Source: Pseudomonas sp. B21_DOA
Lineage (GTDB): Bacteria; Pseudomonadota; Gammaproteobacteria; Pseudomonadales; Pseudomonadaceae
DNA: 64,000 bases
Direction: 5' to 3'
Assembly: GCA_030544685.1 (NCBI GenBank)
Contig: CP086683.1
Location: 3,410,001-3,474,000, forward strand
A program made the translations under genes and the position numbers. Below the pieces are notes generated by a model that saw only the letters and a list, made by a program, of their open reading frames with translations, searched no databases and was not told where the DNA came from. This document shows positions 1 through 8,639 of this stretch, one piece after another. Position 1 is the stretch's first letter. Every line of letters begins with the position of its first letter.

Positions 1-55
1 GCCTGACACACCGCTTTCGCGAGCAAGCCCGCTCCCACAGTAGATAGATGATTCC
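1..55. repeat. REP-containing direct repeat, copy 1
   Basis: A 55-base sequence here recurs at 179..233 with one mismatch (position 29). It contains one REP palindrome of the family seen throughout the window (12..40, CGCGAGCAAG...GCTCCCAC) followed by the unique tail TAGATAGATGATTCC. Because the tail is shared as well as the REP core, the two copies look like a local duplication rather than two independent REP insertions. Confidence 0.85.
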
Positions 56-126
56 CCCAGATCCTTGGCAACCTCAAAAACCAGCTTGTATTGCCACACC
101 ACAAATCCCCAGCCATGCCGAAAAAA

Positions 127-218
127 CTGTGGGAGCGAGCCTGCTCGCGAAGGCGTCGGCACATTCGACACCATCATCGCCTGACACACCGCTTTCGCGA
201 GCAAGCTCGCTCCCACAG
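127..218. repeat. REPIN (two inverted REP elements)
   Basis: Two REP sequences in opposite orientation, GTGGGAGCGAGCCTGCTCGCG at the left and CGCGAGCAAGCTCGCTCCCAC at the right, are separated by about 40 bases and can form a long hairpin. This is the REPIN arrangement known in the P. fluorescens group, mobilised in trans by RAYT transposases; no RAYT gene is in this window. Confidence 0.85.
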
Positions 219-233
219 TAGATAGATGATTCC
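179..233. repeat. REP-containing direct repeat, copy 2, abutting a truncated gene
   Basis: Second copy of the 55-base repeat at 1..55. Its last bases run directly into coding sequence of an old yellow enzyme gene (homology begins at 234), so the repeat edge coincides with the loss of that gene's 5' part. Confidence 0.8.
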
Positions 234-1079
234 GGCTGGCGCAAGGTCACCGATGCAGTGCATGGCGCTGGTGGCCGGATCATCGCGCAGCTGTGGCACA
301 TGGGCCGGGTCGTGCACCCGAGTTTCCTTGGCGGCGGCCAGCCGGTTTCCGCATCGGTCACCACCGCGCCGGGGCAGGCGCACACCTACGCCGGCAAGCA
401 GCCGTATACCCCGGCGCGCGCGTTACCGCTGGAAGAAATCCCCGCATTGCTGGAAGACTTTCGACAGGCGACCCGCAATGCAATCGAGGCGGGTTTCGAT
501 GGCGTGCAGATCCACGCCGCCAACGGTTATCTGATCGACCAGTTTCTGCGCGACAGTGACAATTTCCGCAGCGATGCCTATGGCGGTTCGATCGACAACC
601 GCATCCGCTTGCTCAAGGAAGTGACCGAGGCGGTCGCCGAAGTCATCGGCGCCGACCGCACCGGCGTGCGCTTGACCCCAAGCAGCTACGAGCAGGGCAT
701 CCTTGACAGCGATCCCGAAGCGCTGTTCATCCGCGCCGCCGAGGTGCTGTCAGCGATCGGCATTGCTCATCTGGAAGTCCGCGAGCCACCGCTGGACGGC
801 ACTTTTGGCAAGTCTGAACGACCGCCGCTGGCCGGGGTGATCCGCGATGTATTCAAAGGCGTGCTGATCCTCAATTCGGACTACGGATTTGCGCGGGCGC
901 AAGCACAATTGGACGCAGGGCTCGCCGATGCGATTGCGTTTGGACGGCCGTATATAGCCAATCCGGATCTGCCGCTTAGATTTGCCCGCCAGTTGCCATT
1001 GGCCCAGAGCGAAATGAGTACGTGGTTCAGCCAGGGCTGGGAAGGGTATTTGGATTACCCGGCGGTGAGTGACGTTTGA
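234..1079 (+). pseudogene. NADH:flavin oxidoreductase (old yellow enzyme), 5'-truncated
   Basis: The product is an FMN-dependent alkene reductase / NADH:flavin oxidoreductase TIM barrel. Visible family motifs are QLWHMGR (substrate/FMN region), GFDGVQIHAANGYLIDQFL, the NFRSDAYGGSIDNR segment and the C-terminal phosphate-binding AFGRPYIANPDLP. Family members are about 350-370 residues, but homology here starts abruptly at codons for GWRKVTDAVH (position 234), so roughly the first 80-90 residues including the N-terminal FMN contacts are missing. The upstream sequence is the REP repeat. The open frame can only start internally at a GTG (258), and no ribosome-binding site is evident. I infer a non-functional remnant; a new short product cannot be excluded. 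Confidence 0.8.
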
Positions 1080-1144
1080 ACGCATGATTGCCACGTTTCG
1101 ACTGCCCGCTGTGGAGTGCTCAATGGGCAGATGTTTTACCCGAT

Positions 1145-1816
1145 TCAGCGCAAGCGCGATGTCCGTTGCGAGGACAGCACCTGTTCAAGCTGAGGTTCGA
1201 GCACGGCTTTGTGCGCGGCCAATACATGCGCCTGCGCCCACTCCAGATCAGGGTGCAGCCATTCCAGCGCATCCTTTGCGGTGAACGCCAACAGACGCTG
1301 ACGTTTCATTTCTGTGTCCTCATGGGTGATCAATGCCAGGCCATCACAACCGCTACGGGTTCCGCTGACCTGAGCAAGTGCGGCGAGAAAGATCGGACAA
1401 GGCTCACGGGCTGTGGTGTAGGCAAGGTTGCGCGAATGAATGAACATTCCGGCGTCGAGGGCCTCATACCAGCCTTCCACCGCGACGAGCATGCGCCCGT
1501 CGTGTTTGACCCGGTCAAATAACTTCGAGCGCATGACCAGATGCAACGGCAAATGGGTCAGCGGAGGCAGGGCGCCCATCGACCAGGTGGGTGACCAGCC
1601 CCAGCGCACGGGCAAGCAGTCCAGAGCACCGTCGCGGCGACAGATGCCATTGACCTGCATACCCGGTTTGATGAGGTGGCGCCCGTCAGGTGCGCATTTG
1701 CCGGAAGCGCCGTCACCGGCCGTATCGGCTTGTGCGTCAACGTTTGCCATCTGGCCGGTCACCAGAAGAGTCGCCAGTTGTTGCGGGGCGGTGTGTTGAA
1801 CGATGTACTCACACAT
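1145..1816 (-). CDS. SRAP domain protein (YedK/HMCES-like)
   Basis: SRAP proteins sense abasic sites in single-stranded DNA and form a thiazolidine crosslink through the cysteine exposed after removal of Met1. I chose the start at 1816 because it puts Cys at position 2 (MCEYIV), as the family requires; the open frame extends 14 codons further upstream. The family features VRWGWSP and EGWYEA (equivalent of the catalytic Glu motif GFYEW) and the LITHEDTEM segment (region of the catalytic His) are present. At 223 residues the length is normal. The sequence is divergent from the canonical MCGRY start, as is common for accessory SRAP paralogues in Pseudomonas. Confidence 0.8.
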   Translation of the reverse strand: MCEYIVQHTAPQQLATLLVTGQMANVDAQADTAGDGASGKCAPDGRHLIKPGMQVNGICRRDGALDCLPVRWGWSPTWSMGALPPLTHLPLHLVMRSKLFDRVKHDGRMLVAVEGWYEALDAGMFIHSRNLAYTTAREPCPIFLAALAQVSGTRSGCDGLALITHEDTEMKRQRLLAFTAKDALEWLHPDLEWAQAHVLAAHKAVLEPQLEQVLSSQRTSRLR

Positions 1817-1912
1817 TGCAAATCTCCTGGTCGGCAGAGCTTTGCGCACGGCACGCAAGTCCGGCGTTTCTCGCGTTGTGCTGCTCTGGGGCAGATGGGC
1901 GGCGCGGGTTTT

Positions 1913-2170
1913 TCATATCGCCAGATCCTCGTCCCAACACACCGCCTTCGATTCGTGCCATTGCACGTCGGTAACGCCGAACCGTTCGGCCATAGGCTTT
2001 GAGAAACGCTTCAGCGGAGGCCGGCCGGGCTTGGGGATCGGCGTCAACCCTGCGTCGCAACTTGCCCACTGCCAGGCTTCCGCGTTGTTCATCAATTTGG
2101 CGCGGATAATGAAGGATTTGGGCACGCCGTGAAGGCGGTATTTGATCATGTACAAATCTGTCTGGCTCAT
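1913..2170 (-). CDS. small Pseudomonas protein, DUF6555-like
   Basis: This 85-residue soluble protein starts MSQTDLYMIKYRLHG. ATG at 2170 is preceded by AGGAGA at a good distance, which decides the start over the longer frame beginning at 2239. The pattern of a hydrophobic N-terminal strand, then SFIIRA, AWQWASCDAG and a C-terminal MAERFGVTDVQW matches my recollection of the Pseudomonas DUF6555 family, but no function is known and I could not run a profile search. It lies upstream of the SRAP gene on the same strand (about 97 bases between them). Confidence 0.6.
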   Translation of the reverse strand: MSQTDLYMIKYRLHGVPKSFIIRAKLMNNAEAWQWASCDAGLTPIPKPGRPPLKRFSKPMAERFGVTDVQWHESKAVCWDEDLAI

Positions 2171-2359
2171 GAGGCTCTCCTGTTGCTCATGAAAGAGGGA
2201 TGTTCCTCGTGCCAGGAAATTCATAGATTTTTCTAACATCTCGACATGCGTTCGTATCGGTTGAAAATAAGTTATACAGACCGCGCTTACGGTATAAGGA
2301 GCTCGTGTTTTCCACTGAGCTAGTTTGAGAAAAGAGACTAAGCGGAACGACGGAATATA

Positions 2360-2488
2360 ATGAAGTCACATGGCCGGTGGTGGCATTTAGATGTTATTTA
2401 TCTTCACGACGAATATCGCTGCGTTTATTCCGCACAACTCTGCAAATTAGCAGCCGATACAACTAAGCTGGAACGCAAGTACAAGTAA
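2360..2488 (+). CDS. possible 42-residue peptide
   Basis: A short open frame, ATG at 2360 to TAA at 2488, encodes a basic aromatic-rich peptide (MKSHGRWWHLDVIY at the start, KLERKYK at the end). It lies in an A+T-rich interval (about 2240-2600) that otherwise shows nothing coding. Only a weak GGAA stands before the start. The amino-acid composition looks protein-like, but a chance frame is possible. Confidence 0.3.
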   Translation: MKSHGRWWHLDVIYLHDEYRCVYSAQLCKLAADTTKLERKYK

Positions 2489-2612
2489 GTCTGCGGGTTC
2501 TATTAATTAGGAAGCTTTGCAAACGAAGCGACAAATTGATTTTTTTGTACAGATTTGATTCGACTCATGTAATGGTTGATGACCCGATTGTGCCTTGACA
2601 GGAAGAAGGGCC

Positions 2613-2831
2613 ATGGAAAACGACGACCTGCGTCAAACTTGTACAAGTTGCAACAAGCTGTACAAAACCTCGCCGCAAGCAGAGCGTTACAAGGCAAGCG
2701 CCGGCCATGCGGGGCTTTGTGAGACCTGTCTCCAAACCGAACAGGAGCGGGTGATCGACGAGCGTTTGGCCCTGTGCGCCGCGAAGATGCTGGTGATTGA
2801 TCGTCAGTTCAAGCCACCGGCGAAGCGCTGA
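2613..2831 (+). CDS. small zinc-ribbon-like protein
   Basis: This 72-residue hypothetical protein has a C-T-S-C pair near residue 11 and a C-E-T-C pair near residue 37, a spacing that fits a small zinc ribbon. The start ATG at 2613 follows AGGAAGAAGG. An in-frame TTG at 2595 is less likely. The C-terminal half is helical and charged. No function is recognised; the four cysteines suggest metal binding, possibly a nucleic-acid or protein-binding role. Confidence 0.6.
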   Translation: MENDDLRQTCTSCNKLYKTSPQAERYKASAGHAGLCETCLQTEQERVIDERLALCAAKMLVIDRQFKPPAKR

Positions 2832-2913
2832 TGTCGTCGTCGGCTTTCAAGTAAAGCGGGGCGCCGGACTGCCGATGCCCCAGTTTTGGTTTGCCGTTTT
2901 TATTGACCAGCGT

Positions 2914-3096
2914 TCAAGCTCCTCGATTAATCAGCCACGCGAAAAACGCCAAGAACGGCGCCAATAAAACTGCACCGCCAATCACCACTGCCCAACCCCA
3001 GGCAAAGCCACGCTCACCCTTGAACCGCCCGCCGCTCAATAACCGCAGTACAAAGACGCCTGTGCGATGGGCCAGCAAATCAATAATGAAATCCAT
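2914..3096 (-). CDS. small inner-membrane protein
   Basis: This 60-residue protein has one strong C-terminal transmembrane segment (GWAVVIGGAVLLAPFLAFFAWLI). The ATG at 3096 follows AAAGGAG; an in-frame ATG at 3141 would add 15 residues but overlaps nothing useful. It lies 45 bases downstream of xylH on the same strand and could be cotranscribed with the xylose operon, but no functional link can be seen. Confidence 0.55.
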   Translation of the reverse strand: MDFIIDLLAHRTGVFVLRLLSGGRFKGERGFAWGWAVVIGGAVLLAPFLAFFAWLINRGA

Positions 3097-3141
3097 GTCA
3101 TCACGGCTCCTTTGTGCAATCTGACTTGCCAGTTCATTCAT

Positions 3142-4278
3142 TTAACGCCGCGCCGTGCGTGTACTCACATCCACCCAGACCGCCAACACCAGAATGCTGC
3201 CCTTGACGATCATCTGCCAGTAACTATCCACGTCGAGCATGGACATGCCGTTGTCCAGACTGGTGATCACCAGCGCGCCGAGGAGGGCGCCGTAGACGGT
3301 GCCGGAGCCACCGCGCATGGAGGTGCCGCCGATGAAGCAGGCGGCGATGGCGTCGAGTTCGCCCATGCTGCCGGCCGAGGGCGAACCGGCGGCGAGGCGT
3401 GCGGTGTTGACCACGCCGGCGAGGGCGCACATCACGCCCATGATGCCGAAGATCCACAGCTTGACCGCTTGCACATTGATGCCTGACAGGCGCGTCGCTT
3501 CCATGTTGCTGCCGACCGAATAGACCCGGCGGCCGAACACGGTCTGGCTGGTGACGTAGCTGAACACACCGAGCAGAATCAGCAACAGCAGCACCGGCAC
3601 GGGAATGCCGTCGTAACTGTTGAGGGTCTGGACGAAACCGGCCAGTACCGCGCCGATCACCAGCACGCGCACAACATCACGCACCAGCGAATGCGCCGCC
3701 AGACCGTGCAGGGCGCGATTGCGTCGTTGTTTCCAGGTCAGAAAAATCGTCAGCACGAACAGCAGCACACCCAGGCCAGTGCCGATCGCGTGGGGCAGAT
3801 AACCCTGGCCGACGTAGACCAGCTCCGGCGATACCGGGGCGATGGTGGTGCCGCCGGTGATCCCCAGCAGAATCCCGCGAAACGCCAACATCCCACCGAG
3901 GCCGACGATAAATGAGGGGATGCGCAAGTAGGCGGCCATGTAGCCATTGGCGAGGCCGATCATCAGGCCGCACAGGGCAACCAGACTGAGATTCGCCAGC
4001 AGCGGAATGTGATAGACCACGTCGAGAATCGCCGCGAGGCCACCCAGCAGGCCGAGCAATGAGCCCACCGACAAATCGATCTCGCCGCTGATGATCACCA
4101 GCACCATGCCGCAGGCAAGGATTCCGGTGATCGACATCTGCCGCAGCAGGTTGGAAAGGTTGCGCGGGGTGAGGAAGCCGCCCTCGGTCTGCCAGCTGAA
4201 GAACAGCCAGATCAGCACCACGGCGAATACCAGCGCGAGCATCTTGTAGCGGGTGAACAGTTGTTTGACCTGATTCAT
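3142..4278 (-). CDS. xylH: D-xylose ABC transporter permease XylH
   Basis: This 378-residue integral membrane protein of the RbsC/XylH branched sugar-permease family forms the channel of the xylose importer. It has about ten hydrophobic segments and the family motifs GMVLVIISGEIDLSVGS (residues about 57-73) and GGTSMRGGSGTVYGALLGAL near the C-terminus. Its ATG at 4278 immediately follows the xylG stop codon, so the two are translationally adjacent. Order on the minus strand is xylA-xylF-xylG-xylH, the usual pseudomonad arrangement. The length agrees with E. coli XylH. Confidence 0.92.
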   Translation of the reverse strand: MNQVKQLFTRYKMLALVFAVVLIWLFFSWQTEGGFLTPRNLSNLLRQMSITGILACGMVLVIISGEIDLSVGSLLGLLGGLAAILDVVYHIPLLANLSLVALCGLMIGLANGYMAAYLRIPSFIVGLGGMLAFRGILLGITGGTTIAPVSPELVYVGQGYLPHAIGTGLGVLLFVLTIFLTWKQRRNRALHGLAAHSLVRDVVRVLVIGAVLAGFVQTLNSYDGIPVPVLLLLILLGVFSYVTSQTVFGRRVYSVGSNMEATRLSGINVQAVKLWIFGIMGVMCALAGVVNTARLAAGSPSAGSMGELDAIAACFIGGTSMRGGSGTVYGALLGALVITSLDNGMSMLDVDSYWQMIVKGSILVLAVWVDVSTRTARR

Positions 4279-5835
4279 TTACGCGGTTTTCCGATCATTA
4301 TTGTTATGGCTGCCCGGCTGGCTGAGGGCGGCGGCGAGTACCTGTTCCTGGGTCAGTTCATGGTTGACGAAGTCTCCACGCAACTGGCCTTCGCCGATCA
4401 CCAGCACGCGGTCGGAGACGCCGAGCACTTCGGCCAGTTCCGATGAAACCATGATGATCGACACGCCTTCGGCGGCCAGCGCGCCCATCAACTTGTAGAT
4501 CTCATACTTGGCGCCGACGTCCACGCCTCGGGTCGGCTCGTCGAGAATCAGTACGCGCGGTTTGGCCAGCAGCATTTTCGCCAGCACGGCTTTCTGCTGG
4601 TTACCGCCCGACAGGCTGGTGATCGGCAAGGACGGACTTGCGGTCTTCAGATGCAGACGGGAGATTTCCCGGTCGATGCAGCCCAGTTCGGCTTCGGCAT
4701 CGATGCGGGTCATTTTCGAATAACTCTCGAGCACGGCGAGGGTGATGTTCTGGCCGACGCCGAGATCCGGAATGATGCCTTGGCGCTTGCGATCTTCGGG
4801 CACCAGGCACAGGCCGGCGCGGATCGCTTTCAGCGGCGTGCGCGTGTCGATTGGCTGGCCGTCCAGCCAGACTTCGCCTTCGTGGCGGCCGGGGTAAGCG
4901 CCGAACAGTGCGGTGACCAGTTCGGTGCGGCCGGCGCCGACCAGCCCGGCAATGCCAAGAATCTCGCCGCGCTTGAGGCTGAAGGAAATGTCGTCGACCC
5001 GTTTGCGCTTGGGGTTGTCGACGTCGTAGCAAGTGATGTGGCGCGCCTCGAAAATCACCTCGCCAATCTCATGCGGCTCGCTGGGGTAGAGGTTGCTCAT
5101 TTCGCGGCCGACCATCTGCGTGATGATCTGCGGAATGTCCATGTCCGCCATGGCGGTGGTGGCGATGTGTTTGCCGTCGCGGATCACCGAAATGGTGTCG
5201 CACACGGCGGCGACTTCATCGAGCTTGTGCGAGATGTAGACGCAGGCGACACCCTTGGCTTTGAGGTCGCGGATGATGTCGAGCAGCACTTCGATTTCCG
5301 AGCGGCTCAGGGCCGAGGAGGGCTCATCGAGGATCAGCAGACGCGCCTGTTTGTTCAGGGCTTTGGCGATTTCCACCAGTTGCTGATAACCGCCGCCGTA
5401 CTGCGAAACCGGCAGCGAAACGTTCATGTCCGGCACTTTCAATTCACGCATCAACGCTTCGGCGCGGTGGATCATCGCCGGATAGTTCATGCGCCCGCCG
5501 GGCAGCGTCAACTCATGGCCCATGAAGATGTTTTCCGCCACCGACAGATCGGGAACCAACGTCAGCTCCTGATGGATGATGACGATGCCGGCGGCTTCGG
5601 TTTCGCTGATCGATTGCGCCCGGAGCGGTTGCCCGTCCCAGAGGATTTCGCCGTCCCAGGTGCCATGGGGATAGACCGCCGAGAGGATCTTCATCAGCGT
5701 CGACTTGCCGGCGCCATTCTCGCCGCACAGGCCCACGCATTCGCCGGGCCGGACCTTGATGTCGATGCCGTTGAGCGCTTTGACACCGCCGAAGGTTTTG
5801 ACGATGCCGTTCATTTGCAGCAGATAGTCGGACAT
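4279..5835 (-). CDS. xylG: D-xylose ABC transporter ATP-binding protein XylG
   Basis: This 518-residue protein has two fused ABC domains, as is usual for monosaccharide importers. The first domain has an intact Walker A (GENGAGKST, residues 38-46) and Walker B ([11 protein letters not shown]). The second has the degenerate GLVGAGRTE in place of Walker A and a good signature LSGGNQQK with [11 protein letters not shown], the normal asymmetry of this family. The open frame runs further upstream, but ATG 5835 ([17 protein letters not shown]) matches family starts. A REPIN lies in the xylF-xylG gap and may attenuate or stabilise the polycistronic mRNA. Confidence 0.92.
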   Translation of the reverse strand: MSDYLLQMNGIVKTFGGVKALNGIDIKVRPGECVGLCGENGAGKSTLMKILSAVYPHGTWDGEILWDGQPLRAQSISETEAAGIVIIHQELTLVPDLSVAENIFMGHELTLPGGRMNYPAMIHRAEALMRELKVPDMNVSLPVSQYGGGYQQLVEIAKALNKQARLLILDEPSSALSRSEIEVLLDIIRDLKAKGVACVYISHKLDEVAAVCDTISVIRDGKHIATTAMADMDIPQIITQMVGREMSNLYPSEPHEIGEVIFEARHITCYDVDNPKRKRVDDISFSLKRGEILGIAGLVGAGRTELVTALFGAYPGRHEGEVWLDGQPIDTRTPLKAIRAGLCLVPEDRKRQGIIPDLGVGQNITLAVLESYSKMTRIDAEAELGCIDREISRLHLKTASPSLPITSLSGGNQQKAVLAKMLLAKPRVLILDEPTRGVDVGAKYEIYKLMGALAAEGVSIIMVSSELAEVLGVSDRVLVIGEGQLRGDFVNHELTQEQVLAAALSQPGSHNNNDRKTA

Positions 5836-5879
5836 GGAAAAGGCTCGTATACCAGGGACCTGAACACCACAAAGCCCTT

Positions 5880-5966
5880 GTGGGAGCGAGCTTGCTCGCG
5901 AAAGCGTCAGTTCAAGCAATGCATCGCTGACTGATACACCGCCTTCGCGAGCAAGCTCGCTCCCAC
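5880..5966. repeat. REPIN between xylG and xylF
   Basis: Inverted pair of REP elements (GTGGGAGCGAGCTTGCTCGCG ... CGCGAGCAAGCTCGCTCCCAC) about 87 bases long, inside the xylose operon. Intercistronic placement can create differential expression by mRNA 3'-end stabilisation of the upstream gene, here the binding protein gene xylF; that role is inference. Confidence 0.85.
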
Positions 5967-6000
5967 AGGGTTCTTCGCATAACTGAGATTTGGGCTCTGG

Positions 6001-7001
6001 TTATTTCCCGGCAATCTGCGCCTTGGTGTAGAAGCCGTCCTGTTCGAGCAAGTCGATGTTGTCCTTGGTCAACGGCGTTGGCGTGAGCAGGATGGTGTCG
6101 ACCTTTTGCTGCCGTTGTCGTACTGCGAGGTGTAGGCCGGTTTTTCGTTGCGTGCCAGTTGAACCGAGAGCTTGGCCGCTTCGGACGCAATGAGTTTCAG
6201 CGGTTTATACACGGTCATGGTTTGCGTGCCGGCGATCACGCGTTTGACCGCTGCGAGGTCGGCGTCCTGACCGGAAATCGGCACCTTGCCGGCCAGTTGT
6301 TGCGCGGCCAATGCCTGGATAGCGCCGCCAGCGGTAGCGTCGTTGGAGGCGACGATGCCGTCGATTTTGTTGTTGTTACGGGTCAGGGCGTTTTCAACGA
6401 TGCTCAGCGCTTCGGTCGGGTTCCATTCCTTGACCCACTGCTGGCCGACGATCTTGATATCGCCCTTGTCGATGGCCGGTTGCAGCACCTTCATCTGGCC
6501 TTCACGGAGGATCTTGGCGTTGTTGTCGGTGGGCGCGCCACCCAGCAAGAAGTAATTGCCCTTGGGCGCTGCTTTCAGCACGCCGCCGGCCTGCATCTCG
6601 CCGACCTTTTCGTTATCGAAGGAGATATAGGCGTCGACATCGGCGTTGAGAATCAGCCGGTCATAAGACACCACTTTGATCCCGGCTTTCTTCGCCTCGG
6701 CCACGGCGTTGGTCAGCACTGTCGCGTTGAACGGCACGATGACGATCACATCGACGCCGCGAGAGATGAGGTTTTCGATCTGTGAAATCTGCTTCTGCTC
6801 ATTGGCGTCCGCCGATTGCACGAAGACTTTGGCGTCCATTTTTTCCGCCGCCGCGACGAAGTAATCGCGGTCGCGCGACCAGCGTTCCAGACGCAGGTCG
6901 TCAATGGAGAAACCGATTTTCGGGTGGGTGGCGTCGGCCATTACCGGCAGGGCCAACAACGCCAGGGCACTGGCCAACAGCGTACGTTTCAAGTTGTTCA
7001 T
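6001..7001 (-). pseudogene. xylF: D-xylose-binding periplasmic protein XylF, frameshifted as given
   Basis: This is the periplasmic receptor that delivers xylose to XylGH. The start MNNLKRTLLASALALLALPVMADA is a typical signal peptide, followed by the XylF core (KIGFSIDDLRLERW, NDATAGGAIQALA, GQDADLAAVKRVIAGTQTMTVYKPL). The frame breaks after YDNGSK: the continuation KVDTILLTPTPLTKDNID ... AQIAGK lies in the next frame and ends at TAA 6001. The break is at a run of four bases (T on the plus strand, 6104-6107); one extra base restores 1002 bp and 333 residues, exactly family length. I consider a sequence error more likely than a true null. Confidence 0.85.
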
Positions 7002-7148
7002 GGTGGTGCGTCCTTTTATTTTTGTTGGAAAGACACGGCCTGACGATGAATCGGGCTGGTAGAACTGTAGAGAATCTGCCGACGCAGCAGGCACAGAATT
7101 GTCGTGCAATTGTCACAGCGTCGTTGCGTCGGCAGCCTCCCTTGGCGA

Positions 7149-8464
7149 TCAGCGATACAGGTAACGGTTGACGATGTTTTCGAGCATTTCCTGGCGGCCG
7201 CTGACGGCTTGCGGGTTCAGCTCGTTGGTGAACGCGTGCTCGGCCAGCGACTCGAGATTGAAGTCGCCCGCCATCACCGCCTGCCCGAACGGCTGACGCC
7301 AACCGGCGTAGCGTTGATCCTTGAGCACTTGCAGTTGATCGTTCTCGACCATCGCGGCAGCGCGTTCCAGCGACAGGGCGAGAACGTCCATGGCGCCGAC
7401 GTGGCCGTGGAACAGGTCGATCTCGTCGAGGCTCTGCCGGCGCACCTTGGAGTCGAAGTTGAAGCCGCCATTCTTGAAACCGCCGGCCTTGAGGATTTCA
7501 TAGGTCGCCAGGGTCATTTCTTCGACGCTGTTGGGGAACTGGTCGGTGTCCCAGCCGTTTTGTGGATCGCCACGGTTGGCGTCGATGCTGCCGAAAATAC
7601 CCAGCGATGCAGCCGTGGCAATTTCGTGATGGAAGCTGTGGCCGGCCAGGGTCGCGTGGTTGGCTTCGATGTTGACCTTGATTTCCTTCTCCAGCCCGTA
7701 CTGCTGGAGGAAGCCGAACACCGTGGCGCTGTCGTAATCGTATTGGTGCTTGGTCGGCTCCTGCGGCTGGGTTCGATCAGCAGATCGCCGGTGAAACCGA
7801 TCTTGTGCTTGTGCTCGACCACCATGCGCATAAAGCGCCCGAGTTGTTCGCGCTCACGTTTCAGGTCGGTATTGAGCAGGGTTTCGTAGCCCTCACGACC
7901 GCCCCACAGCACGTAGTTGGAGCCTTTGAGGCGATGGGTGGCGTTCATTGCGCTGAACACTTGCGCAGCGGCGCAGGCGAACACTTCCGGATCGGGATTG
8001 CTCGCAGCACCGGCGGCAAAACGTGGATTGCTGAAGCAGTTGGCGGTGCCCCAGAGCAACTTGATACCGCTCTGTTCCTGATGTTGCTCAAGGCGGTCGA
8101 CCATTTGCGCGAAGTGTTCGCGGTACTCCTTCAGCGAGTTGCCTTCGGGGGCGACGTCCGTGTCGTGAAAGCAGTAGTAATCGATGCCCAGTTTACTGAA
8201 GAACTCGAACGCGGCTTCAGCCTTGCCAATGGCCAGTTGCATCGGCTCGCCGCTGCGTTGCCATGGGCGTTTGAAGGTGCCGGCACCGAACACATCGGAA
8301 CCCGGCCAGACGAAGGTGTGCCAGTAGCACGCGGCCATGCGCAGGTGTTCGCGCATGGGTTTGCCGAGGATCAGCTTGTCGGCGTTGTAGTGGCGGAAAG
8401 CGAGGGGCGAATCACTGTTCGGGCCTTCGTAGCGAACCGGCTCGATATTGGGGAAATACTGCAT
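7149..8464 (-). pseudogene. xylA: xylose isomerase XylA, frameshifted as given
   Basis: This enzyme converts D-xylose to D-xylulose (metal-dependent TIM barrel). The N-terminal frame ([17 protein letters not shown] ... [12 protein letters not shown], the [13 protein letters not shown] catalytic-His/Asp segment, [10 protein letters not shown]) is excellent to residue about 233 (DLLIEP). From there homology continues in another frame ([35 protein letters not shown]) to 7149. One missing base near 7767 accounts for this; restoring it gives 438 residues, matching family length. ATG 8464 is preceded by AAGGACAAGG. No xylulokinase gene is in the window, so xylB must lie elsewhere if the pathway is complete. 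Confidence 0.88.
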
Positions 8465-8639
8465 GGACCTTGTCCTTGTTGTTCTTGGCGGTGTCTCGAT
8501 ACTAGCAACGGCCCCGTGCCCGCTGATTATGAAAAGCCTCAACTGCGAGTGCGATTTTGCGTATTGAGCTTATACGCTCGCACGCCTAGTCTGTGTCCAT
8601 CGTCGCCGCGACGAAGCGACCCGGAACAGTCTAAAAACA
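8465..8639. promoter_or_regulatory. divergent xylA-xylR regulatory region
   Basis: This 175-base interval separates the divergent xylA and xylR starts and must hold both promoters. An imperfect inverted repeat with arms GCGAGTGCG and CGCTCGC lies at about 8547-8584, and a GCGATTTTGCG-like element within it is a candidate XylR binding site. Assignment is by position and symmetry only. Confidence 0.4.

Noticed and set aside
16..220. REP/REPIN palindromes as CRISPR repeats
   Set aside because: Copies are dispersed, inverted and of REP sequence type; there are no regular spacers or cas genes.
2187..2369. Minus-strand ORF in the A+T-rich gap upstream of the DUF6555-like gene
   Set aside because: No ribosome-binding site and no protein-like pattern; it overlaps the promoter region of the gene at 2170.
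4651..5934. Long plus-strand open frame (427 codons) opposite xylG
   Set aside because: It is antisense to a strongly conserved ABC ATPase, has a composition typical of a shadow frame in high-GC DNA, and shows no known motif.
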